Shown piece after piece: positions 42,991-52,210 of a DNA stretch of 61,513 nucleotides. The translations under genes and the position numbers were made by a program. The stretch is taken from NCBI GenBank assembly GCA_044224215.1, contig JBGAKX010000010.1, positions 1 through 61,513 on the forward strand, given 5' to 3'. Position 1 is the stretch's first letter. Each line of letters starts with the position of its first letter. The notes beneath the pieces were generated by a model. It saw nothing but the letters and a program-made list of their open reading frames with translations, was not told the origin of the DNA and searched no databases. Origin of the DNA: DAOMFM01 sp035429825 (GTDB lineage: Bacteria > Acidobacteriota > Blastocatellia > UBA7656 > JADIYM01).

Positions 42991-43530
42991 TTGCAGGAGC
43001 AGGAGAAACTCGAGCGGTTCGAGCTGACGGTGCTTCCGCACTTTCGTGAGGCATACGGTTTGGCCCGGTGGCTGACGCGTAACGAGCAGGACGCGGAAGA
43101 CGTCGTTCAGGAGGCCTACCTCCGCGCATTCCGGTTCTTCGACGGGGTGCGCGGCATTGACTGCCGGCCATGGCTCTTCACGATCGTTCGAAACACTTAC
43201 TACACGTGGCGGAAACGCAGCCGCCACGATGTAAATGTCATCGCACTGGACGAACACGTCGAAGAGCGCGCCGATGCTGTGAGCGACCCGGACGTGAAGC
43301 TCCTGCAGTCTGTGGACACGGATCGCTTGCGTCGCTGCATCGACTTGCTTCCGGCCGAATACCGCGAGGTGTTGCTGCTGCGGGAGTTCGAGGACCTGTC
43401 GTACAAGGAGATCGCGACGGTGACAGGCCTTCCGCTCGGCACGGTGATGTCACGGCTGTCGCGCGCGAGAGGACGACTGCAAGCGTGCGTGATTGCCTGC
43501 TCGAAGGAGGGCTCGAATGACCTGCAGTGA
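42991..43530 (+). CDS. ECF RNA polymerase sigma factor
   Basis: 179 residues. Region 2 (about 15-85): LARWLTRNEQDAEDVVQEAYLRAFRFFD, DCRPWLFTIVRNTYYTWRKR. Region 4 (about 115-170): CIDLLPAEYREVLLLREFEDLSYKEIATVTGLPLGTVMSRLSRARGRL. Both canonical. Start is TTG 42991, with no ATG in reach upstream; GAGGGAC seven bases before may be the RBS. The anti-sigma gene begins 14 bases before this stop, so the two are translationally coupled. Confidence 0.94.
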   Translation: MQEQEKLERFELTVLPHFREAYGLARWLTRNEQDAEDVVQEAYLRAFRFFDGVRGIDCRPWLFTIVRNTYYTWRKRSRHDVNVIALDEHVEERADAVSDPDVKLLQSVDTDRLRRCIDLLPAEYREVLLLREFEDLSYKEIATVTGLPLGTVMSRLSRARGRLQACVIACSKEGSNDLQ

Positions 43531-44299
43531 GGCAAGACCGCTCCTCGACCCATCGGTTGACGGCGAATTGGATCTGCGTACGGCACTTGAGGTCGAGCTG
43601 CATGTCGCAGGCTGCGCAGACTGCGCGCGTGCACTCGCCGCGTGCCAGGCAATCTCGGTTGGCGTGAGGGCTGCGTGCCCCGTCGTCGTGCTGCCAGCCG
43701 GTCTGGAGGCGCGCGTGCGCACAGCCGTGCGGCGCGAGGCACGTGTCGCGCCAGCCGCTGGCAAGGCACGTTCGCCATGGCGTCGCACACTGCTTGCCGC
43801 GGCCGCGTCGCTGTTCGTCGTGAGCGGAGCATTTGCTCTGTGGATGCTGGCCGGCTCGCAGGCCGACGACACCGTTGCACGCGACGCAATCGCGAGTCAT
43901 GTCAGGTCGCTCATGGCCGACCATCTTACGGATGTGCCGTCGTCCGACCAGCACACGGTGAAGCCGTGGTTCGAGGGCAAGCTCGACTTTGCGCCGCCCG
44001 TCGTCGACCTGACCGATGCAGACTATCCGCTCGTGGGGGGGCGACTCGATTACGTTGGAGACGAACCCGCCGCAGCGATCGTCTACATGCGTCGGCGACA
44101 TCCGATCAATCTGTTTGTACGGCGCTCTACCGGAAATGTGGACGCGCCTGTCCTGACGCGGTCCACCCGTGGCTTTGCGGTCGTCGAATGGACGAGCGGC
44201 GGGACGGCGTACTGTGCGGTCTCCGACATAAGCGCCGATGAGCTCACCGCATTTGCGACGCTCGTGCGCGACCGCACGGCAAGTGCACCGCAACGCTGA
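43517..44299 (+). CDS. Zinc-finger anti-sigma factor
   Basis: 260 residues. The N-terminal zf-HC2 motif H29-x3-C33-x2-C36 with an extra Cys3 fits the ZAS anti-sigma fold that binds sigma regions 2 and 4. One membrane helix (about 91-112) follows, then a ~150-residue extracytoplasmic domain (LRSLMADHLTDVPSSDQHTVKPWFEGKLDFAPPVVDL, VVEWTSGGTAYCAVSDIS) typical of RsrA/ChrR-unlike membrane anti-sigmas of acidobacteria and proteobacteria. Overlaps the sigma gene by 14 bp; ATG 43517 has AAGGAGG nine bases upstream. It should hold the sigma factor at the membrane until an envelope signal releases it. Confidence 0.93.
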   Translation: MTCSEARPLLDPSVDGELDLRTALEVELHVAGCADCARALAACQAISVGVRAACPVVVLPAGLEARVRTAVRREARVAPAAGKARSPWRRTLLAAAASLFVVSGAFALWMLAGSQADDTVARDAIASHVRSLMADHLTDVPSSDQHTVKPWFEGKLDFAPPVVDLTDADYPLVGGRLDYVGDEPAAAIVYMRRRHPINLFVRRSTGNVDAPVLTRSTRGFAVVEWTSGGTAYCAVSDISADELTAFATLVRDRTASAPQR

Positions 44300-44316
44300 C
44301 TCTCGCGGAGGAAACG

Positions 44317-44826
44317 ATGAATGCAAATGATCTGAGGTCCCTTTTCGACTATCACTACTGGGCGAACCGCAAGATCCTGGCCGTGGTGTCCGAACTCACG
44401 CCCGAGCAGTTCACGCAGGATGTCGCGGGCAGTTATGGATCGGTCCGAAACACGCTGGTTCACACGCTCAGTGCCGAATGGGGCTGGCTCGATCGCTGCG
44501 GCGGCATGGCGCGCGGCGGCCCGCTGAAGGCGTCCGACTACCCCACGGTGACGTCACTCGTCGACACGTGGCAGCAGGTCGAACAGTACGTCCACGAGTT
44601 TCTGGGCGGGCTGGCAGATGATGACCTCGATCGGACCATCGAATTCGCTTTTGGCGACGGTCCAAAGCAAGCCATGCCCCTCGGGCAGTTGATGCACCAC
44701 GCCGCAATTCACGCGGTGCATCATCGCGGACAGGTCGCCTTGCTCCTCAGAGCGCTTGGTCACAGTCCCGGAAATATCGACATCCTCATCTACCACGCGC
44801 AGGCAGACACTGCGAATAACGCGTAA
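44317..44826 (+). CDS. DinB-family metal-binding protein
   Basis: 169 residues, a four-helix bundle. The family triad is H49 (NTLVHTLSAEWGW) and H132, H136 (HAAIHAVHHRGQV). DinB-like proteins bind a divalent metal, and several act as thiol-dependent transferases; this member's activity is unknown. It lies 17 bp after the anti-sigma gene, with GCGGAGGA as RBS, so it is likely part of the sigma operon and possibly its target. Confidence 0.93.
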   Translation: MNANDLRSLFDYHYWANRKILAVVSELTPEQFTQDVAGSYGSVRNTLVHTLSAEWGWLDRCGGMARGGPLKASDYPTVTSLVDTWQQVEQYVHEFLGGLADDDLDRTIEFAFGDGPKQAMPLGQLMHHAAIHAVHHRGQVALLLRALGHSPGNIDILIYHAQADTANNA

Positions 44827-44969
44827 GACAGTTATGACGATTCCAGGCGCGTGCCGGAACCTGAAATGCAATCCCGTTCCCACGGCGAAGGCGCGGATCG
44901 AACGATTCGTTCTCCGCGCCGAGAGTTCGCAACGAAATCCGGCCTGATGCCGCAACATCCCGTCGATCG

Positions 44970-45161
44970 TCAATCCGTGGAGGGCTTCGGCGAGATACCA
45001 TCCCTGTGCGTGCGCACGGATGACACGGCGCGAGCCGCGCGTCTCTGGCGCCGCGCCCGTCGAGGCGTCGGTGTCGCCAACACGACGAGAGCTCCTATAG
45101 CTGTCGCAACGACGGTAAGGCCGAAGAAACCGATTGCGAGCACCAACTGAACGGCGTCCAT
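44970..45161 (-). CDS. Small single-pass membrane protein
   Basis: 63 residues: one long hydrophobic segment (about 5-30, VLAIGFFGLTVVATAIGALVVL) and a short, basic, Arg-rich tail (RRARRQRRAARAVSSVRTHR). Its ATG at 45161 overlaps the stop of the cytochrome gene (TAATG), which argues that it is real and translationally coupled. The positive tail places the C-terminus inside. No family recognised; perhaps a membrane partner of the cytochrome. Confidence 0.65.
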   Translation of the reverse strand: MDAVQLVLAIGFFGLTVVATAIGALVVLATPTPRRARRQRRAARAVSSVRTHRDGISPKPSTD

Positions 45162-45496
45162 TACAGCGTCCTCAGGTAGGCGATTAGTGCACTGACCTGC
45201 GAGTTGCTGAGTGTGCCCTTGAATGGGGGCATGCCTCCCCCACCGTTCAGTATTTGCGAACGAACGTTGGCTTCGGTCGTCGGGCGTCCACTACCAGGGA
45301 GAGTGTCTCGCTTGAAGAGGTCTTTGAGCCCAGGCCCCTCCTGGCTCTCCGTGGTCGTCGCACTGTGGCACCTCGCGCAGTCCTGGGCAAAGAGCGCCTT
45401 GCCGTCGTCCACGGCCGATCCAGATGCACGTCCGGTCACGGAACACCCAAGCGCCAGGACTCCAGTTGCTGCCGAGAGAAGAAGTTGTCGCTTCAT
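45161..45496 (-). CDS. c-type cytochrome, small monohaem
   Basis: 111 residues. N-terminal signal with a possible lipobox (VLALGC, Cys18). One haem motif C40-A-R-C-H44 and the axial Met candidate in GGGGMPPF (Met89), followed by SNSQVSALIAYLRTL, the C-terminal helix of class I cytochromes. The mature protein of about 85-90 residues is the standard size. Periplasmic electron carrier. Start ATG 45496 chosen because signal and length fit. Divergent from the second large regulator. Confidence 0.92.
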   Translation of the reverse strand: MKRQLLLSAATGVLALGCSVTGRASGSAVDDGKALFAQDCARCHSATTTESQEGPGLKDLFKRDTLPGSGRPTTEANVRSQILNGGGGMPPFKGTLSNSQVSALIAYLRTL

Positions 45497-45981
45497 AACA
45501 CATTTCCTCACTTGGATAACGATTCAATCCGCCGCCAGCCGGTGAGCGCTTCGTGTTGCGTCCCAACCAGGGCTTCAACCACATGACCGGGACGTATGCC
45601 GGCTTATTCCCACGGCGCCCTTCACAGCGTGGCACGTGGCGGATGGTTCCGTTGCCGGCACTGCAAGCCTGGTTCTCAGCGCGAGGTGCTCTGCGAATCG
45701 CCCCACGCGCGTTGCGCGAAACGGTTTGGTCCTAAAGTTCGTCATTGTCCTTCACTTCCTTTGGTGAGTAATTCGCGGCTTGAAAGGCGGCGAGCGGGAA
45801 GTCATAATCGTCGAGTAACGTTTCGGTTATGACGCTCGACTCGAGGACGGCACGAGGTTGGTGACGCAGCCACGATCAATCGGGCGGCGGATGATCGTTG
45901 CGATCCATCATCCAAGGGCGGACAATGAGCCCGGCACCCGCTATGACCAACAAGAATGCCGTGTACGTCCGGTAACGCCAG
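45497..45981. other. Intergenic region before regulator 2 (485 bp)
   Basis: Between the cytochrome gene (minus) and regulator 2 (plus). I see no credible protein gene. It carries the three-part element at 45797-45832 and a further single heptamer GTAACGC at 45972-45978 just before the GTG start. Confidence 0.6.
45797..45832. promoter_or_regulatory. Three-part element upstream of regulator 2
   Basis: GGAAGTCATAA (45797-45807), 7 bases, GTAACGT (45815-45821), TTCG, GTTATGA (45826-45832). Same 11-mer, same spacing and same 11-bp heptamer period as before regulator 1 (39814-39849). Here the first and last parts also form a perfect inverted repeat, GTCATAA/TTATGAC (45801-45807, 45827-45833). It is 150 bp upstream of the regulator start and 301 bp from the cytochrome start. 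Confidence 0.55.
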
Positions 45982-48900
45982 GTGATCAACGGCGACGACG
46001 AAAAACGGAGAGACTTGGATCCCTATAGTCTGGACCTGGTCAACGAGTGCCTGTGGCAGGGCTCGCGGGCAATTCCGCTTCGACCAAAGGCGTTCGCAGC
46101 ACTCAACTATCTGCTCGCGCATCGAGCCGAACTCGTCACAAAAGAGGAGTTTCTCAACGCCATCTGGCCTGAGACCTTTGTCGGCGATGCTGTACTGAAG
46201 GTCACCATTCGTCAGCTCCGTGAAGCGCTTGACGACGATCCAAAGGCTCCGCGTTTCATCGAGACTGCACATCGCCGAGGCTATCGGTTCATCGGTCATA
46301 TCGAGGTGAGCGGGCAGCCGCAGCCGGCCGGGCGCGGGCACGGCGAGGGCGGAGTTGCATCGCGACCACGGCAACGCGCGGTGTACGCCCCGCCGGTGAT
46401 GGTTGGACGTGACGAAGCGCTGAGTCACATGCGACGCTGGCTCGAGCGGATGCTCGGCGGTGAGCGTCAAGTCGTGTTCGTCACAGGCGAAGCAGGTATC
46501 GGCAAGACAGCCCTGGTTGACACGTTCGCCGCTCACGTAGCGTCCGAGCATCGCATCCAGATGGGTCGAGGCCAATGCCTTGAACAGTTCGGGACCGGAG
46601 AGGCATATCTGCCATTCCTCGAGGCCATCGGGCGGTTGTGCCGCGAGAACAGTCAGGTACTCGATGTCCTGCGCGACCACGCGCCGATGTGGCTGCTCCA
46701 GTTGCCCGCTCTGGTGAGCGCGTCGAATCGTGAAGCCCTGAGTCAGGAACCGCTCGGAGCGTCGCGCGAGCGAATGTTGCGCGAAATGAGCCAGGCACTG
46801 GATGCGCTTACGGCGGACCAGCCGCTCGTGTTGATCCTGGAAGACCTTCACTTGAGCGACTACTCGACGCTCGACCTCATTTCGTACGTGGCAAGGCAAC
46901 GGCAGGCTGCACGGCTCATGTTGATTGGGACCTATCGGACCGTCGAGCTGCATGTGAGCGGGCATCCGCTGAAGGCGGTGAAGCAGGAGCTGCTTGCCAA
47001 GCAGCAATGCGTGGAGTTGCCCCTTGAGTACCTCAGCGAGGGTGCGGTCTCCGAGTATCTGTCGGTCAGATTTCCCGCCAATCGATTTCCGGAACGGCTT
47101 GCGGGTCTGATACACGAACGAACCGAGGGGAACTCGTTGTTCATGGCCAGCACGGTCGACTTCCTTGTGACCGAGGGGCTGATCGGTGAAGCCGAAGACG
47201 TCTGGGAGCTTGCCGAGGAGATCGAGAACGTCGAGATGGGGGTCCCTGACACCATCAAGCATCTCATCGAGAAGCAGCTCGATCATCTCGATCCGGAACA
47301 GCTTTTGACACTCGAGGCGGCAAGCGTGGCGGGAGTGGAGTTTTCGACACCAGCGCTGGTCGCTGCCCTGCAAGTGGATCGTGCTGTGGTGGAAGCGCGG
47401 TGCGACGAACTGGCTCGCCGGCGTCAGTTCATCCAGGATTGCGGAATACAGGAGCTGCCAAACGGAGAAGGGGTAACTCGGTACGCGTTCATACACGGAC
47501 TGTATCGGAGTGTTCTGTACGAGCGTGTTTCAACATCGAGACGCGTGCATCTCCATCGTCGAATAGGCGAGCATGCGGAAGGGCTCTATGGCGAACGCGC
47601 CGGGGACATCTCGGCGGAACTCGCGATGCACTTCGAGCGCGGGGCGAATTTCAAGCGGTCCGCAAAGTACTTCCAGCAGGCAGCTGAGAACGCCATCCGC
47701 AGATATGCATATCGGGAGGCAGTCGGGCTGGCACGCCGTGGGCTGGGATTGCTGAGGAGACTGCCTGACACCCCTGAACGCGCCGAGCAGGAACTCTGGC
47801 TGCACCTCGCTCTCGGTGTGCCGTTGATCGCCATCGAGGGATATGCAGCTCCGGATGTCGGCAGCGTCTACACGAGAGCCCGAGAGCTGTCCCAGCGCCT
47901 TGGCGAGACACCGGAAATTTCTCAGGTACTGTGGGGGCTCAGAACCTTCTACACGGTGCGGGGCGAGCTCGCGAAAGCGCGCGAAATCGCCGAGGAGTTC
48001 CTCCGCCTGGCTGAACGCCTTCCGTACGCGGGGCTCGCGATGCGTGGTCATTGGGCGCTGGAGATCACCTTCATGCACACGGGAGAGTTTGCTCTCGCGA
48101 TGGAGCACTATGAGAAGGCCCTTGCTCTGTACGATCCCGAGCGCCATCGCGATGATGCATTCCGTTACGCGCAGATCCCGGGAGTTGCGATGCGCTGTTT
48201 TGCCGCATGGGCGCTCTGGTTCCTCGGTCGACCCGATCAGGCGCTGGCGCGAATGCAGGAGGCGGTGGCCCTGGCGCGCGAACAATCCGACCCTCACGGT
48301 CTGGCACCCGCCTACTTCTTTGCGGCAGTCCTTCATCAGTTCAGTCGAGACGCGCCTATGGCACAGGAATATGCCGAGGCTGCGCTCGCTGTTTCCAGCG
48401 AGCACGGGCTTGTGCTCTATCAGGCGATGGCAACAATCGCGCGAGGTTGGGCGCTATTCGAACAGGGGCAACACGAGGAGGCGATGGCACAAATACGCCA
48501 GGGGCTTGCGGCTCATCGGGCGACGGGAACTGAGGTACTTCTTCCACATTTCCTCGGTCTCGAGGCCGAAGCATTGGGGAGATCAGGACAGGCCGAGGAG
48601 GGACTACAAATTGCGGACGAGGCGTTGGCAATGGCCCATCGAACTGGGGAAGGCTATTACCAGGCGGAGCTTTATCGCATCAGGGGTCAACTGTTGCTCA
48701 TGCGACGCAAGGGTCGCAGCGTTTCACGGGCGGCGACGGGTCCGGGTAACGTGCGTGTGGCTGAGCCAGCCGTAATCGCGGAGGCCGAAGGCTGCTTCAA
48801 CCAGTCCATCAAGATTGCCCAACAACAGGGGGCGAAGTCGTGGGAACTGCGCGCGACAATGAACCTGGCCCGCCTGCGCCAACGGCAGGGCAGATGCGAA

Positions 48901-49005
48901 GAAGCGCGCAGTCTGCTTGCCCGGATCTACGACAGGTTTACCGAGGGCTTCGAAACCGCGGACTTGCGAGACGCGACGTCGCTTCTTGCTGAGCTGTCGA
49001 AATAG
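45982..49005 (+). CDS. AfsR/SARP-like large regulator 2: winged helix + P-loop ATPase + TPR
   Basis: 1007 residues, a full-length paralogue of the regulator at 39850. Winged helix at about 12-105 (PLRPKAFAALNYLLAHRAELVTKEEFLNAIWPETF and DPKAPRFIETAHRRGYRFIG, nearly identical to regulator 1). P-loop GEAGIGKT at 169-176, Walker B LVLILEDLHLSD near 290, helical C-terminus from about 575. A longer, Gly/Pro-rich linker after the winged helix (about 108-135) is the main difference. GTG 45982 has no RBS. Conserved HTH suggests both recognise the same sequence. Confidence 0.9.
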   Translation: MINGDDEKRRDLDPYSLDLVNECLWQGSRAIPLRPKAFAALNYLLAHRAELVTKEEFLNAIWPETFVGDAVLKVTIRQLREALDDDPKAPRFIETAHRRGYRFIGHIEVSGQPQPAGRGHGEGGVASRPRQRAVYAPPVMVGRDEALSHMRRWLERMLGGERQVVFVTGEAGIGKTALVDTFAAHVASEHRIQMGRGQCLEQFGTGEAYLPFLEAIGRLCRENSQVLDVLRDHAPMWLLQLPALVSASNREALSQEPLGASRERMLREMSQALDALTADQPLVLILEDLHLSDYSTLDLISYVARQRQAARLMLIGTYRTVELHVSGHPLKAVKQELLAKQQCVELPLEYLSEGAVSEYLSVRFPANRFPERLAGLIHERTEGNSLFMASTVDFLVTEGLIGEAEDVWELAEEIENVEMGVPDTIKHLIEKQLDHLDPEQLLTLEAASVAGVEFSTPALVAALQVDRAVVEARCDELARRRQFIQDCGIQELPNGEGVTRYAFIHGLYRSVLYERVSTSRRVHLHRRIGEHAEGLYGERAGDISAELAMHFERGANFKRSAKYFQQAAENAIRRYAYREAVGLARRGLGLLRRLPDTPERAEQELWLHLALGVPLIAIEGYAAPDVGSVYTRARELSQRLGETPEISQVLWGLRTFYTVRGELAKAREIAEEFLRLAERLPYAGLAMRGHWALEITFMHTGEFALAMEHYEKALALYDPERHRDDAFRYAQIPGVAMRCFAAWALWFLGRPDQALARMQEAVALAREQSDPHGLAPAYFFAAVLHQFSRDAPMAQEYAEAALAVSSEHGLVLYQAMATIARGWALFEQGQHEEAMAQIRQGLAAHRATGTEVLLPHFLGLEAEALGRSGQAEEGLQIADEALAMAHRTGEGYYQAELYRIRGQLLLMRRKGRSVSRAATGPGNVRVAEPAVIAEAEGCFNQSIKIAQQQGAKSWELRATMNLARLRQRQGRCEEARSLLARIYDRFTEGFETADLRDATSLLAELSK

Positions 49006-49130
49006 AACAGGGCATCGGGAATTTTCCGACGTCGGTTGTGGTCATCACTTGCGACCGTCGCTGCGCGCGGGGGGCTCCCGGACGCTGGGAGTTCGCGCAG
49101 CGAACGGGACCATGCGGAGAGGGGTGAGTG

Positions 49131-50024
49131 ATGGAGATCAACAGACGCGACTTCGTTCGCCTGACAGGTATCGCAGGAGTGGTGTTCGCTTCGGGACTTG
49201 GCGCGGGGGCGACCTATGGCAAGCCGCGACCGCGGAATGACGACTTCTACTTCGTGCAACTGTCGGACACGCACTGGGGATTCGACGGCCCGGCCGTGAA
49301 TCCTGACGCAAAGGGCACGCTCAGGAAGGCTGTCACCGCGATCAACGGCCTCGAGCAGCAGCCGGACTTTGTCGTCTTTACCGGCGACCTTACGCATACG
49401 ACCGACAACGCAACAACGCGACGCGACCGCATGAAGGAGTTCCGGGACATCGTGAGCGAGCTCAGGGTGAAGGACGTACGATTCATGCCGGGCGAACACG
49501 ACGCTGCGCTGGACCGCGGCGAGGCGTATCAGGAGTTCTTTGGCAAGCTCTACTACACGTTCGACCACAAGGGTGTGCACTTCATCGTGCTCGACAACGT
49601 CTCTGACCCAAACGCCGTGATTGGAGATGCCCAGCTCGCCTGGCTCAAGGCCAACCTCGCGCGGAAGCGAGACGATTCGCCAGTCGTCGTGCTGACGCAC
49701 CGGCCGTTGTTCGATCTGTACCCGTCGTGGGACTGGGCGACGCGCGATGGCCAGGCAACGATCGACGTGCTGATGCCGCACAAGAACGTGACGGTCTTCT
49801 ATGGCCACATCCACCAGGAGCATCACCACATGACGGGCCATATCGCGCACCACTCGGCAAAGTCGCTGATGTTTCCACTGCCGGCGCCCGGGTCGGTGCC
49901 AACAAAGAAGCCCGTACCGTGGGACACGTCGCATCCCTACAACGGGCTCGGCTTTCGCTCGATCGAGGAACGCGCGAAAAGGACCGATCCCGAAATCGTC
50001 GAGTACCCCGTGCTGACGAGCTGA
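49131..50024 (+). CDS. Metallophosphoesterase, Tat-exported
   Basis: 297 residues. N-terminal twin-arginine signal (INRRDFVRLTGIAGVV). Calcineurin-like metal motifs: D-x-H (QLSDTHWG, about 40), GD (FVVFTGDLTH), GEHD (PGEHDAALD), LTHRP and GHIHQEHHH. The asparagine of the usual GNHD motif is Glu here, a known variant in some exported members. Two-metal phosphoesterase; substrate unknown. ATG 49131 preferred over the in-frame GTG at 49128; GAGAGGGG precedes it. Follows regulator 2 by about 125 bp. Confidence 0.93.
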   Translation: MEINRRDFVRLTGIAGVVFASGLGAGATYGKPRPRNDDFYFVQLSDTHWGFDGPAVNPDAKGTLRKAVTAINGLEQQPDFVVFTGDLTHTTDNATTRRDRMKEFRDIVSELRVKDVRFMPGEHDAALDRGEAYQEFFGKLYYTFDHKGVHFIVLDNVSDPNAVIGDAQLAWLKANLARKRDDSPVVVLTHRPLFDLYPSWDWATRDGQATIDVLMPHKNVTVFYGHIHQEHHHMTGHIAHHSAKSLMFPLPAPGSVPTKKPVPWDTSHPYNGLGFRSIEERAKRTDPEIVEYPVLTS

Positions 50025-50146
50025 CGCACGAGATCATCAGCGCGTCGGCACAGGTCGAGTTGCGAAACATGGGGTCGCCTGATAGAAGGCAATTATGCCG
50101 TGCCCGGTATGATTCCGTTCTCCAAGGCGACCCCAGGGAGGTCTGC

Positions 50147-52141
50147 ATGCCCAAGTGCTCTTTCATCGCGCTCGCTCTCCTTCTCGCAATTGCCGGACCC
50201 GCCGTCAGCCAGGAACCCGCGCAGTCCGCCACCGAAACATTGGCAAAGGACTCTCCGCGGGCGACACCAGCCGGCGCGACGTTCACCGTGCCGGCAGGAT
50301 GGACGATGACAACGCGAGGGTCGATGGTGGTTCTCGATCCGCCCGAACCTGACTCGCACGTCGTCATCGTGGATGTGAAGGCGAAGGACGCCGAGGCCGC
50401 AGTCGCGGCGGCGTGGACCATGTTCAAGCCCGGTTTCAACCGGCCGCTCCGGATCTCGCTCCCACAGACCGCCCGCGACGGCTGGGACGAGCGCAAGGTC
50501 TTCCAATACGAGACGTCGCCGAACGAGCGTGCCGTCGTGCAGGCACTCGCGTGGCGAGCTGGGGATGCGTGGACCGTGGTGCTCATCGACGGCACCGAGC
50601 CGACGTTCGAAAAGCGTGGTGCGCCGGTGGGGCTCACCCTGCAGAGTCTCCGACCAAAGGGGTATTCGCGCGAGTCGTTCGCCGGAAAGAAGGCGAATCC
50701 GCTCGACGAGGCGCGCCTCGCAACGCTCAAGGCGTTCGTGGCGGACGCGATGAAGATGCTCGACACCCCCGGTGTTGGATTGGCGTTCATCGACGGTGGA
50801 AAGACCGTGTGGGCGGGGGGCCTGGGCGTCAAGGAGCTCGGGAAGCCCGACCCGGTCGGACCGGACACGCTTTTTATTGCGGCGTCGAACACGAAGGCAC
50901 TGACGACGCTCCTGCTCGCGGAGCTTGTGGACGAGGGAAAGATGCGATGGGACCAGCCGGTCACCGAGCTCTTCCCCGAATTCAAGCTCGGCGACGAGGC
51001 GACAACCAGGCAGGTGCTGGTGCAGCACCTCATCTGCGCGTGCACGGGTATGCCTCGGCAGGACATGGAGTGGCTGTTCGAGTACCGGGGCGACACGCCC
51101 GCGTCTTCCGTGAAGCTCCTCGGGACGATGCAACCGACGAGCAAATTCGGGGAGGTCTTCCAGTACAGCAATCTGATGGCGGCCGCCGCCGGTTACATCG
51201 GCGGCAGCAAGGCGGTGCCGGGCAAGGAGTGGGGAGCGGCCTACGACGAGGCGATGCGTAAGAAGGTCTTTCTGCCGCTCGGTATGACGACGACGACCTT
51301 TGACTTCGAGAAGGCGCTAAAGGGTGACGTGGCCCAACCCCACGGGGACGACGTGGATGGGAAGGTGGCCCGCGCGCGAATGGACCTGAACTACTCCGTC
51401 ATTCCGGTCCGTCCGGCGGGAGGCGCGTGGACGAGCGCGCGGGAGCTGGCGCGATACGTCGAGATGGAGCTTGCCAAGGGAATGCTCCCGAACGGCAAGC
51501 GACTCGTTTCTGCCGAGAACCTGCTGGCGCGATACAAGCCGAACGTCATCGTCGGCGAAGACCTGACGTACGGCATGGGCTTGATGGTCGACACGAAGTA
51601 CGGCATTCAGGTTGTCCACCATGGCGGTGACCTCGCCGGATACCACAGCGACATGATCTGGCTGCCCGAATACGGCGTCGGTGCCGTGATCCTCACGAAC
51701 GCCGACACCGGCGTGTACATCCGCGGGCCGCTCCTGCGGAGGCTTCTCGAGGTGCTGTTCGACGGGAAGCCGGAGGCCGAGGCGTCACTGAAGGTCGCCG
51801 TGGCCCAGCGAAAGGCCGCGATCGCCAAGGACCGCGAGCGGCTGGTCGTTCCCGCCGATCCCGCCGAGGTCTCGAAGCTGGCGCCGCGTTACGCGAATGA
51901 GTCGCTCGGCGAGGTGTCCGTTCTGAGGGAAGGCAACAAGACCGTCTTCGACGTGGGCGAGTGGAAGAGCACCGTCGCGTCGCGAAAGAATGACGACGGG
52001 ACGATCTCGTTCATCACGATCGATCCGACGCTCGCGGGTTTCGAGTTCGTCGTTGCCGACAAGGACGGAAAGCGCCGGTTGATCATTCGTGATGCGCAAC
52101 ACGAGTACACGTTTGTGGAGGTGGCGCCCAAACCCAGGTAG
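50147..52141 (+). CDS. Serine hydrolase (beta-lactamase / penicillin-binding protein-like)
   Basis: 664 residues. Sec signal peptide (about 1-22). N-terminal ~170-residue domain of unknown type, then a class C beta-lactamase-like domain: S247-N-T-K250 as the SxxK motif (FIAASNTKALTTL), Y340-S-N342 as YxN, and H492-G-G494 near the HxG position (VVHHGGDLAGYHS). A C-terminal ~150-residue beta domain follows (LAPRYANESLGEVSVLREGNKTVFDVGEW). Exported esterase or peptidase; true beta-lactamase activity is unlikely to be the main role. ATG 50147 preceded by AGGGAGG. RBS and context suggest its own transcript. Confidence 0.92.
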   Translation: MPKCSFIALALLLAIAGPAVSQEPAQSATETLAKDSPRATPAGATFTVPAGWTMTTRGSMVVLDPPEPDSHVVIVDVKAKDAEAAVAAAWTMFKPGFNRPLRISLPQTARDGWDERKVFQYETSPNERAVVQALAWRAGDAWTVVLIDGTEPTFEKRGAPVGLTLQSLRPKGYSRESFAGKKANPLDEARLATLKAFVADAMKMLDTPGVGLAFIDGGKTVWAGGLGVKELGKPDPVGPDTLFIAASNTKALTTLLLAELVDEGKMRWDQPVTELFPEFKLGDEATTRQVLVQHLICACTGMPRQDMEWLFEYRGDTPASSVKLLGTMQPTSKFGEVFQYSNLMAAAAGYIGGSKAVPGKEWGAAYDEAMRKKVFLPLGMTTTTFDFEKALKGDVAQPHGDDVDGKVARARMDLNYSVIPVRPAGGAWTSARELARYVEMELAKGMLPNGKRLVSAENLLARYKPNVIVGEDLTYGMGLMVDTKYGIQVVHHGGDLAGYHSDMIWLPEYGVGAVILTNADTGVYIRGPLLRRLLEVLFDGKPEAEASLKVAVAQRKAAIAKDRERLVVPADPAEVSKLAPRYANESLGEVSVLREGNKTVFDVGEWKSTVASRKNDDGTISFITIDPTLAGFEFVVADKDGKRRLIIRDAQHEYTFVEVAPKPR

Positions 52142-52210
52142 TGACGGCCCTCGAGAGGGCGGCATTGTCGGCAAGCACGCGTGACGTCAGGCAATCCCGG
52201 GAGGTGATTC

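Noticed and set aside
39668..45500. GTTATGA at the start codons of both CXXCH genes as further regulator boxes
   Set aside because: It is made by a TT before ATG-AA, which is common, and lacks the 11-bp partner seen in the upstream elements.
40711..47496. Minus-strand frames of about 500 codons opposite both large regulators (40711-42234, 45802-47496)
   Set aside because: They resemble each other only because the regulators on the other strand are paralogues. No independent signal.
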